This document shows, one piece after another, positions 49,596 through 58,949 of a stretch of DNA of 64,000 nt. Positions within the stretch are counted from its first letter, which is position 1. The number at the start of each line of letters is the position of its first letter. The position numbers and the translations under genes were made by a program. The DNA is from Auriscalpium vulgare. Its lineage: Eukaryota > Basidiomycota > Agaricomycetes > Russulales > Auriscalpiaceae. The notes beneath the pieces were generated by a model that did not search any database, had not been told where the DNA came from, and saw only the letters and a program-made list of their open reading frames with translations. The stretch lies in the NCBI GenBank assembly GCA_019915015.1, contig JAHBBC010000003.1:1426001-1490000 (forward strand), in the 5' to 3' direction.

Positions 49596-50026
49596 GGTTA
49601 GAATTAAGAAAGGGTGGCGCCTGCGAATGAATGTTTAGGATTACATAAGCTCACGCCTGGTTACCGCCCACTGAATCCCCTCTTCATCTTCTCCGGTGTC
49701 GCGCTCAAATGTCGCAGTTTTACGTTGCGCCACGAACACAGGCAGAGCGGCCAGAGGGGCCCTCTGCGTCTGTCAGCTCTGAGCAGCAGCTCCGGGATGT
49801 TCAGGAGGCATTCGGATGCGCTCTTCAATGCGACGGCGGGCGGACGACAGCGGATAAACCATACATCGACGCACCAGTCGCTCGTAGCATCGCTCACGGA
49901 CCCGGTCGTCAGCAGGAGATAATGACTATGCATTGTGCCCTAAGTGATCCCATAACGCCCAAAGAAAATCGTACAAAGAGAAGGTGCCCGACCGGTACAG
50001 GGAGACAGCGGTCCGGGAGATAACGA
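49596..50026. other. Intergenic region
   Basis: Between the 5' end of the kinase gene and the 3' end of the arrestin-like gene. Frames on both strands overlap but none has family support. Confidence 0.4.
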
Positions 50027-51603
50027 TCAATGCATGTCCCTGAGAATTGGTGATTCAACAATTTCCAGAAACGAGTTCGTGCAGAGCCTGACGGGGTGCG
50101 AGTGTTGGTGTCGCTTGAAAGGAGACGTAGCAGGATTCGGAGGCGTGAGAGACAGCACGACGAAGTCCTAGATATAATTCACTTTGTGAGTGCCGAAAAC
50201 TCATCAAAGGCCATGGAAGCGTCTCACCTGCACGTAAAACTTGCCGACGTTGAAGGTGCCGGCCTTAGCATCTGGATTGGCCTTGACTTCACCCTCCCAA
50301 TCAAGAGTCTCACATCCATCTGAGGGCGGACGAAGTGGCGACGAGCTCGTGGCGTCGGCAGGGGGGAGAAATCGCAGGGTGCCCTCGCCTATGATAGTTG
50401 ACCAGGTCGACTGTTCCTCGCGAACCGTCGCGTTCACCTGACGTAGAAGATACACTCGCACGCTAGGCCGAGCACTGGGATCCAGACTACGTAGTTGCTT
50501 GAGCTTCGGAGACGAGGGCACGGTAGTGTGAAGGAAGGAGTGCAGCGACTCCGGTGGGGCGCGCAGGTGCAGATAGAAAGGAATGACGTCGGTCAGAGCG
50601 TAGCTCTGGATGGCCGGAATGAAAAGCTGACATCATTCAGCTCAGCTGATGTTCGCATAAACATGCTTGATAGAAACTTACATGACAATTAATTTCCTTG
50701 AGTTCTATGTCACGCTTCGCGGACATGCTGGACACGACTTCATGCCATTCCTCTGGTAGGGTCTTGATGGTCGTGAGGAATGGGAACGGACATGCCAGTA
50801 TAGGCTGAATTGGTCGTGTCCGAGGCCGGTGCAGAAAAGGGACAGTGAGCCTGTACGCACGAACGAACCCAACATCGATATTCTGCACGCGGCGCATATA
50901 ATCGCACTCACTTTTTGGAAGTCTTCCAGATCCCAAACTTGCTGAACTTGACGCATAGAACAATTGAGTAATGACAGTTGACGTAGATGTCAGAGGTCCC
51001 ACTGAACGTTCCCTCGTAACTTGGGGGTAAGGGGCGGACTCGCAAGAGTGAATCCCCGCTGAAATCCCGGTAAGTACTGGGCATGGTGAATTCGAAGGTG
51101 TGCATAGACGGGCAAACGGCTGACGATGAGGGGTCGGCTTTCCAGATGACGTGGGAGAAATTAAGAAAACGGTAGTTGGAACTCCCGCCGTATGAGCAAG
51201 CCAACGAAAGTTTGCCAACCACCTGGGAAGCATATGAGTACGCTGCAGTGAAGAGTAATGCGGAACTCACTCTGAATTGCACACTGAGTATACTTTGAGT
51301 GCACTTCAGGTCAATTTCCCCACTCATCAGACCGTTGCGCCCGTATGTTGGGAAGTCCGCGTCTTCTTGCTGCTGTCGTAAGGCGAGCGCGATCGTTGTA
51401 GAGCTCCGCGTGAACACGCCAGACGGCGGTGGCCTATTTAGACGGGAAGTGGCCGCCAGCAGCTGCTCGTTGGGGCCAGGAGTGAGCGAGTAGGAGGGAG
51501 CTTCAACAGATGGCGTATAAATCGGAGGTGCATGCGCCAGCTTCTCCTCGAAGGCCTCCGGCAAGGGCAAATCCAGATGGAGAGGGCGAGCGATACAGGG
51601 CAT
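50027..51603 (-). CDS. Arrestin-like (ART/alpha-arrestin fold) protein
   Basis: Likely adaptor that links membrane cargo to ubiquitin ligase or trafficking, inferred from the fold. Five exons: 51603-51271, 51222-50912, 50850-50682, 50626-50228, 50167-50027; coding sum 1,353 nt, 450 aa, no breaks. Arrestin-N features: a short N-terminal HLDLPLPEAFEEKL with proline-rich PPIYTPS, FPTYGRNGLMSGEIDL, VVGKLSL, the histidine-containing FLNFSHVIWK, STYRDFSG followed by LPPSYEG, and a kinase-insert-like basic KTSKK turn before VPFLHRPRTRP. The C-terminal half corresponds to a divergent arrestin-C domain. The exon 3 acceptor (after 50851) was chosen because it restores KKLTVPF. A Pro-Pro-x-Tyr-like PPIY may recruit a NEDD4-type ligase. 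Confidence 0.85.
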
Positions 51604-51940
51604 TGTTGGGGTTGAGGAAAAAGAAGGCTACGAGAAATGCAACACGTTAAGAGGAGCTGCACGCGAGAATCCGCTTCGGAGGCAATTAATGGTCAGTCCC
51701 GGTCATCCGCTTCCCTATGTCTGGTAAGGTATGATTGAGTGTTACCTAATACTCAGTAACCTCCTAGACATCTCCAACTGAATCTCAGGATGTCGAGTCG
51801 ATCGATACATTTCCGGATTGTCCCTAAATCAGTACAGGCAAACGTTCATGGTCCTAGTCAGTTATGGTATCGAGCATGCCCCGCTCCCTGCGGACAACAT
51901 GAGTACGATGACTGTGTGGTAGTGAGGAGGCGACGTACCG
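51604..51940. other. Intergenic region
   Basis: Promoter of the arrestin-like gene and 3' UTR of the two-TM gene; nothing else recognised. Confidence 0.4.
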
Positions 51941-53011
51941 TCACCGACGATCTGAAACCGGACCCGCCTCCCCTAACTCCAGCGCTGCTAGAGTCTCCTC
52001 TACGCGTCTAGCCCGGTCTGCGTCGCGTCTGGTCTCCCAATCTTCGTCAATACTCCTGAAGCTGACCGGCCTGTCAGTTCGAAGACTGATTTCGCTGTTG
52101 GGGCGATCGGCTTCATGCTCCCGGGCCTGCACCCGCAGGCTATTCCGCAAGAAGCCCGCGAGCACCAACGTGCTCCCACGAGTCTTGCCGTACGCAGGCG
52201 GAGGCGGCTGCGCAATGATCGAGTCCTCCACATCGCCCGTGCCGAAGCCGTCCTGCGCAAGAGCTGCAGCGTAGGTCGGCAACGGAGGGCGTTGCCACGG
52301 TGCCATGCCCATGCTGGCGGTGCGTGCCGAGGTTGTGCGGCGCAATGACGAGGGAAGCACTTCCCCGGGATGGAGGTACATGTACCGCTCGGCTCGAATG
52401 CGGAAGATGCGCCGTTCGACGAATACAAGTTGTGCAAGGACAAAAATGCCAAATGCGACGTGGACGAAGATGGCAGAGGACCCAGCGTTTGTGTCGCCGG
52501 TGTTGTCGGTGGAAGAGTCGGGGGAAGTGGTAGATTGGGTCGGGGCCGGGGCGGTGTGACCAATCTTCTTGCTGAGGACAAGGGCTGTGACGACCCATGC
52601 CCCGATGGTACCGAAAAACACCAATGATTGGACGAATAAAATGAGGATGGTATCGAGACGAATGCCCCAATACTTGGGGATATTCTGTGGTTTCAGGAAG
52701 GAACGTTTGGCCGTGGAGTGGGCAGTAGATAAACTGTCGGTGGAAGCGCTAGGTGCAGTGATAGTGACTGTGGGAGCTGCAGGGAAAGGACCGTGTCCGT
52801 TGACGGACGGCGCGGGGGTGTGGTCTGCCGGATGCCTGGCAGGCAGCGCATCTTGCTCGGGGCTGCCGGACCTCTGCTCCTGTTCTTCCTGGCCATGAAT
52901 ATCGTCGACGTAGCCAATCTCCCCGCGCTTGGACGGCAAAGGACCCGCCTGCGGTGTTGCCATTGCTGCCTGCGCCGAGGACGAGGACGCGGCAGCGTTG
53001 GTGGAGGCCAT
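51941..53011 (-). CDS. Hypothetical two-transmembrane protein
   Basis: Single exon, 356 aa, ATG at 53011. An N-terminal 110 residues rich in Ala, Ser and Pro are followed by two hydrophobic segments (about residues 120-146 and 181-200) separated by a Thr/Ser/Asp-rich loop, then a long basic and Pro-rich tail containing HPGEVLP, SLRRTTSA and PPPPAYGKTRG, ending in an Arg/Glu-rich helix (RRDADRARRVEETLAALEL). Charge favours both ends in the cytosol and the loop outside. I recognise no named family, but the layout is that of small plasma- or endomembrane proteins conserved among Agaricomycetes. The reading frame is uninterrupted and base composition matches its neighbours. Confidence 0.8.
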   Translation of the reverse strand: MASTNAAASSSSAQAAMATPQAGPLPSKRGEIGYVDDIHGQEEQEQRSGSPEQDALPARHPADHTPAPSVNGHGPFPAAPTVTITAPSASTDSLSTAHSTAKRSFLKPQNIPKYWGIRLDTILILFVQSLVFFGTIGAWVVTALVLSKKIGHTAPAPTQSTTSPDSSTDNTGDTNAGSSAIFVHVAFGIFVLAQLVFVERRIFRIRAERYMYLHPGEVLPSSLRRTTSARTASMGMAPWQRPPLPTYAAALAQDGFGTGDVEDSIIAQPPPPAYGKTRGSTLVLAGFLRNSLRVQAREHEADRPNSEISLRTDRPVSFRSIDEDWETRRDADRARRVEETLAALELGEAGPVSDRR

Positions 53012-53309
53012 ATCTAGTCGAGAAGAAAAGTAAAGGAAAGAGGACTAGAAACTTGCACCGGCAAGATGAAGGAGACGACACCAGCATCAACCAAGGTGAG
53101 AGAGAAAAGAGACGAGTCTGTGCGAGCTTGCAGGGCTTCAAATTAAAGTGGCCGTAGCAACCGCATCCACAATCAATGGGGCGCTGGCCAATCACACCGC
53201 CCCGTTGCGACGCCGGGGTTAGGGTCCTCTGTCACCCTGTTGCCGCGAGCGCCCGGGCCTAATCGGCATACGTAGGTACACAAAGACGAAAGGTACGATA
53301 CAGCGCAGC

Positions 53310-55182
53310 TCAATCTGTGTCCATTCGATTCTCTTCTCGCGGCACGACGGGGCCTAAATTTACCACCGTGGAGAATGAGAATGTCTTCATCTCCGGGGCC
53401 TTGGAGGTCCGCGACGGTGTTCCACGGACCTCGTCTTCCGGAAGGGCATCGTCCGAACGGTAGGTGTACGATACGAGCATATTAAACTGCGCGGCCATAT
53501 CAACACCCGTGGTTGATCACTCTGATATGTTCCGCACCTTGACTTCGCCTCTGGCATCCTTCCCTATGACGACTTCACCGCCAACGATCGTCACGTTGGC
53601 CCGCTTCTCTAGCACGCCCACGGTCTTGCTCTTCGCCTTCCCCTGCGTCTCTCGCCCATCACGGCTCTCCAACCCAAACTCGTCGCCGTCGACACCGAAC
53701 ATGTCTTCGTCATCTTCATATTCCCAAGCCTCTGCGAATGCGGCGATGGGAAACGCGGATGATGGCAGTGAAACTGCGAAGGGCGGCCGCCGTGATTTCT
53801 CCGTCGCCCCTCCCTCCGTGGCCGCTGCGGCTGCTGCGGCCGAGACTGCTGGTGGGATCTGTCGCTGCACAGACAGCCTGACCTGAATAGGGTCGTAGAG
53901 AGGATTTGTCAGAGCTATCTGGAAGGGATATGTGCTGCCCGCATGCAATCCAGGCGTGCCACTTGGGTCGTCTGCAGGAGGCCGTGCACCTCGTCGCACT
54001 AGATCCAGCGGTCGCGGAAGCGCGACAGTCATGGATGGAAGGTAATTGGCCGCGACCAGCTTGATTTTGAATCGGACAGACTGTGCCTTCTGCTCGGGCT
54101 TGATGAGGATATGACGACACGTCGGACATCGCTTGGACTTCTTCGAGTGCAGGGGAATCCGCAGGGGCTTCAGGTCGCTGTCGGTATTTTGTCAGTGGTA
54201 TACAGACATATGACACAAAAAGACGACCCACCTCGTCCGCAGTGATGTAGCCCAGCTATTTGCCCAGCGCTGTTCTACAGCTGCGACCTCACTTTCCTCT
54301 TCGATGCGTCGCATAAAGTCAACGTCTGCTTCGCCCATGGCACTGGTCCCGCCTACTTCCACGCGGCTCCGATACTCGGACATCTCATCGCGAGGTCCTT
54401 TATCGCGCCTGCCACGCGGATGAGGTGCGTACTTCGCGACACCAGGTATATCGCGCGCGAGCGCAGACGACGCGGCGGCTGTGATGGGGTTGACGTGGGC
54501 ATGGTGTGAGTGTGATGCCGGAGTCGGCCCAGCAAGGGCGGAGGAAGAGGATGCACGTAGGAAGGGCTCGAAGTGTTCCTTGAGGCGCTCGAACTCGAGC
54601 GAGTCGGGCGCAGAATCTTCGTGCTTCTGCAATTGTGCTGGTGACAAAGTTCAAGGCTGGCAACATACGTACAGGATCGAGACATACCAGCAAGACCAGT
54701 GGGCTTTTCAAACGTGATATCCACCTCTGCCGAGTCCCACCTGCAATGATTGCAATAAAGAAAGAATGGCGGTTCACCGACGGCATTTAGTGCAGCCGTC
54801 GAGCCACGTCCATCGTCCATGTCTGGGGGATCGGACGGCACGACAGACAGTGTATTGCGGCAGTTGGGACACATGAAGCAGTTCCTGGCACATCTGTAAC
54901 AGTTCCTTCAGTCAAAGAAGACGACAAACGCGCTTGCGTTGCGGCGCACCTGTTCTTCTCTGCTCGGACACTGGCACTGGGCACTTCAAAGAGGCAATTG
55001 GGGCAATAGTATCCGCTGACTTCGACGGAGACGCAGCGGTTGCAGCGCACGGCGTCACACTCTTCGCAGAAGAAGAGCTCATGCAGAGGATGGAAGCTGT
55101 AGGACGACGAAGGCAGATGAGGCGGCGGTGGGGCAGGGCTAGATGCAAGACAAGGGCAATGGTATTCAATGCTGGGTGCCAT
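53310..55182 (-). CDS. DCTN4: Dynactin subunit p62 (DCTN4 family)
   Basis: Pointed-end subunit of the dynactin complex, which couples dynein to cargo. Start ATG at 55182 (MAPSIEYHCPC). The N-terminus holds a cysteine-rich zinc-binding region: HELFFCEECDAVRCNRC, YYCPNCLFEVP, then after an intron CARNCFMCPNCRNTLSV, and later YCNHCRWDSAEVDI, all diagnostic. The next exon has the coiled QLQKHEDSAPDSLEFERLK; another exon opens LKPLRIPLHSKKSKRCPTC with RHILIKPEQKAQSVRFKIK, the core DCTN4 signature, followed by VALPRPLDLVRRG. The last exon (FNMLVSYTYRSDD to RMDTD) follows an intron near 53470-53520. All joins keep phase and no break is seen. It shares a 357-nt divergent promoter with the GPI-anchored gene at 55540. 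Confidence 0.95.
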
Positions 55183-55539
55183 TTTGCAGACAGATACTCG
55201 TGTAGAGGCTGCGAGCTTGAGCGCTTGAGCTTGAGGATTGGTCGCGCGCGACTGAGGGAATATGAGAGTCGACGCGTGCGCGACTAGTACTCTGCGGTTG
55301 CCTCGCGGGGGAACTGAAGGTAGTGATATTTTCTTGTGGTCGTTGGAACCCAGCGTTGCTACCTGCTGCGCATGCCCAGTCAGTCCCAGGATGTACAGGA
55401 GAGTGATGATCTTGAAGACGAGTACAATGGTAGAGATGATTGGTCAGCAGGCATTGTGCTGGGCCGGGCTGAGGCGGCAGAGTCGGTGGAGACTGCACCG
55501 TTCGTCTCTCTATCCTACCACATTCTGCTGCCTGTCGGC
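55183..55539. promoter_or_regulatory. Divergent promoter region (dynactin p62 / GPI-anchored protein)
   Basis: 357 nt between two divergent starts. No TATA box stands out. An open plus-strand frame from 55336 runs into the gene at 55540 in another frame and is not supported. Confidence 0.4.
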
Positions 55540-56903
55540 ATGTCGTCGACCTTCCTTATCCTCCTACTATCTCTTCCCTATCTATCAGCAGCCTTCTCTT
55601 ACCCCCGCAATCATCCACCAAACACCTTCCACGCCCGCGGCAATTCACGCAATGTTCCACCTCAGGGTTTCTACGACCCAGCCGACCATGGAGGCAGCTA
55701 TTTAACAGTTAGTGTCCCCCTCGCCCCATCTTTTATCTTCTGACCCACCGTCTGCAGCAAGTCAACAATACATTTCCTGTAGGGCTGGTCCTGGGGGAGC
55801 CTATAAATGCTATCATTCTCGGGAGCTCTGATGACGCTGTCTTGCAAGACCAACAACAAAACGGGGGCCTTCGCAATTACTTCTTGTCCGTATCCCGTCT
55901 TCCTCTTGCCACTTTAGTTGCTCACTCATTGACTAGGTCCTTTGGCTTTGCTGCCGAATGTCTTGGCTCACATTCGGGTAGTGACCAGGCTGCCAATCTT
56001 GGCGACGGTCATGGATATTGTGAGTACATTCTTACGATACGAGTTTGGCTCGCCTAATATGTTCCGCAGTAAACGAAACAGCTGTCATACGATGGGACTA
56101 CGGAGACCCAACGGTGGGAACGTGTAAGGAGACAATAGAAGGGGGAAACCACTTCCGCTACTGGATACAGAACGGCAACGATGCGAACAGGTCAGCTACG
56201 CACACTTCCCAAGTCTCCGCCCATCACTGACAGTTAGCCAGCGGTGCTATCTTTATGGCTGTCTCATACGAGCTTCCAAGCTCGTGTACGTTCTCTCTTA
56301 AACCTACGTCATACACCCGCGCTAATTTTTGTCTCAGTGGAACATGATATCATATACAACGGGTGAGCATCCTACTCGTTTTGGCATACGTTAGGCTGAC
56401 CCTTTTGTCGCGGTATGGAGGTACAACCTTGCTCGGTCCGTGTTCTATGACAGATGGCTTTTGATTGCTACTGACACTTAACCACAGGGATTGGCTCATT
56501 GGGAACGCAACTGCCCAATCGCAACTCATACCCTCTTCCAATCTCACCAACCAGACAACATATTCTGGCCAGACTTCATTTGGGGGCTACGTTTATGAGA
56601 CCAACGTGCAATACGTTTCTGGCTTGCTTCCAAATGGCTCGGACGGCATCAACCACTTCGGTTCCGTTGGCGCAAATGGCACAAGTGCGGTGGATGGGTT
56701 GACTGCTTTAATGTCAGTCAAGATTCTGCAAGGGCCAGTGGGTGCGACGAAGAGCTCATCGTAAGCATGATCACCCGTCTTTTTGAGTTGCTGTTGGCTG
56801 ATCGTCCATCAGTGGGCAAGCTCCTCGTCTATCCTGGAGTTACTTTGCTCTCTCCCTAACTCTTGGCTCTTTCGTCCTCTCCCTTGGCCCATCCGTGTTA
56901 TAA
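55540..56903 (+). CDS. Secreted, probably GPI-anchored protein of unknown function
   Basis: 315 aa from nine exons: 55540-55707, 55758-55885, 55937-56019, 56070-56190, 56242-56285, 56338-56362, 56422-56436, 56488-56760, 56813-56903; sum 948 nt, in frame. A signal peptide (MSSTFLILLLSLPYLSAAFS) opens the protein; several N-glycosylation sites (NNT, NET, NAT, NQT) follow. The body contains GLRNYFLSFGF, ECLGSHSGSDQAANLGDG, GTCKETIEGGNHFRYW, DWLIGNATAQS and QYVSGLLPNGSDGINH. The C-terminus is a Ser/Gly stretch then a hydrophobic tail (YFALSLTLGSFVLSLGPSVL), as in GPI-anchor signals. It resembles a basidiomycete-wide secreted family without assigned activity; no catalytic motif is visible. Exon 7 is only 15 nt and exon 6 is 25 nt. 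One 5' splice site (GTCCGT at 55886) is chosen because it restores the frame. Confidence 0.8.
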
Positions 56904-57313
56904 CGTTTTATCACTGTACGACGCAAACGTGCCCTCGGCCCATCTTTCCACAATGGTTTTATACACCCATTCTCCCATCATCGGACTGAACTCATTTACG
57001 CAGCCACTTTGCTTCTGTGGCGTCCATGACGTTATCTATACCAAGCCCGGAAGGATTCTGCCACTGTCATTTTGTGTAACATTTATTTACGAGAAATTTA
57101 GATTAGCCGCATAGATAGATAATGACTCCGGCTGCTGGGATGGTCTTCCTTACCACAATTTATCTGTACTTACTCGGAGACGAAGTGCGCAGGAGAGCAA
57201 GTAGTTTACGATCTCCTGGAATGACGATTGCTCCGAGAGCCCAACGCGCAAACTCGCAAGTAAGTATACAACAAACTCTACCGCTGTACATACACATACA
57301 CGCGGCCAGCACC
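56904..57313. other. Convergent intergenic region
   Basis: 3' UTRs of the GPI-anchored gene (plus) and eIF3i (minus). No gene supported. Confidence 0.45.
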
Positions 57314-58682
57314 CTAGTTCAAGATCTCGACGTCCCCGTATGGCTTCGCGCGGAAGTAGCTGTCGTCATAATGATGCACGCGCACGAAACCGTCCTCCCC
57401 ACCGGACGCATATCCGGTCCCGGATGGGTGTGCGGCAATTCTACATCACTTGTTAGCACGAGAAGGAAGTGACGACTGTGGGTTACGGACGTGTTCAGAG
57501 GGCCGAAGTGGCCTTTTACACGCCCCACTTCCTCCTCGAAGATTTTGTGCCAGAAGCGCGTCTCGAATTTTCCTTGCCGGAGCGAGGTCGTCGTCACGTT
57601 CATGGCTTCCTGGCCACCGCCGAGCAGGACCTGCAAGAAGATCACGATGAGGAGGTGCCAGTCCTTATAACGAGACATACTCACATATGGCATGTTCGGA
57701 GCCAGTGCAGCGCTATTTAGCGGGGTCTCGGTGCTAAACGTCTTCAGCACGGTGAGTGTTTTCGCGTCGTGTAGCTGGGACATATCGCTTGAGCAGGACC
57801 CTGCCTAAACAAAGGAATTGACCGTACCCGTGCTGTTTTATCTTTGCTGCTCGTGAGGAAATACGAGCGGTCCGGGCTCAGCTGGAGGTCGGTCACGACG
57901 TCCATGTGCGCGCGCTCGTTGCTCAAAACCTCGTCTCCGGATTTCGCATCGAAGAGCGCGACCTTCCCGGACTCGTGGCCCGTCAGGATGAGACCGGACA
58001 TGTACGGAAACGCGCAGACGGTCGCCTTGGAGCCGACGGGGTGGAACATCGACTGGGGCTCGGTGTTCTCTGTCCGCGCAGACGCATCGTCAGCTCCTCC
58101 CGGATCGGATACGCGGAGCACGACGCACGCTGTGTCTCGTCGCCGTCCCTGTTGAGCCTGAACACCCGGATGGCGCCCTGGTAGCCCATGCGCTGCTCCG
58201 TGATGCACACGATCTCCGCGTCGTCCTCGCTGAACGCGACCCGCTTCACCGCCGTCGGGAACTCCCACACGAAGAGGCACTTCCCCGTCTGCACAGACCA
58301 CAGCCGCATCTCGTTGTCAGCCGAGCCCGTCACCAGGAAGTGTGATTGCGCTGCGCAAGGGATGAGGGGGATGACCGGGAGTATCGAAAGTGAGACGTAC
58401 AGTCGACATCGAGCGTCCACACCGCCCCGTTGTGTCCCTCGTACGTCCCGAGGCGCTCTCCGTTGTGTGAGAACCAGACGTTCACGATACTGTCTTTTGA
58501 TGCAGTGAAGATCAGGTCGCCCTCCTTGTTAAATTGATTTGAGTCAAGGACCGTTCGTGGCCTGCAGTCCGGTCAGTTGGGCGCATAGAATGCAGCGTAT
58601 GGTATACCTTGAAGGAGAATGGGACGCTTGAAAAGACGATGAGAAGACGCTTTACGGTTGGGTTGGCCACAACGCTTACCAT
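57314..58682 (-). CDS. TIF34: Translation initiation factor eIF3 subunit i (WD40), one-base frame break in exon 3
   Basis: Essential WD40 propeller subunit of eIF3. Exons: 58682-58680 (the ATG alone), 58626-58608, 58561-58401, 58350-58129, 58069-57828, 57774-57685, 57630-57491, 57440-57314. They spell [16 protein letters not shown], then [13 protein letters not shown] sequence, [103 protein letters not shown] and a C-terminus [20 protein letters not shown] to DVEILN, diagnostic for eIF3i. The sum is 1,004 nt, one base short of 335 codons. The break is between SLTQI and NKEGD at 58533/58534, where a lysine codon lacks one base. Since the gene is essential and otherwise perfect, a sequencing or assembly error is the likely cause. 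Confidence 0.95.
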
Positions 58683-58949
58683 GGTTTTGGATGGGAGGAA
58701 GTAATGGACTTTTGAAGACGAGATCGAGACAAGATTTGTGCAGTTAGCGTGGGAACATTATATCGCGCTGCCGCACAGTCAAGGATATCGCTGCCGCACA
58801 CAAATGTCTGAGTGACTCCATTAATCCGGCCCAGCTTGCTCGTTGAATTCTCGCATTCACGAAGGTGACTGTCCCAATAATTCTATCACAAGACTAATAC
58901 AAGTATGTATGGGTAGGTCATCAATATAATACACTCGCGACGTGCAGCA

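Noticed and set aside
24378..49600. A transposable element as cause of the disrupted tract
   Set aside because: I found no reverse transcriptase, transposase, long terminal repeats or terminal inverted repeats.
52115..52670. Overlapping frames opposite and within the two-TM protein gene
   Set aside because: GC-rich shadows of the intact 356-aa frame.
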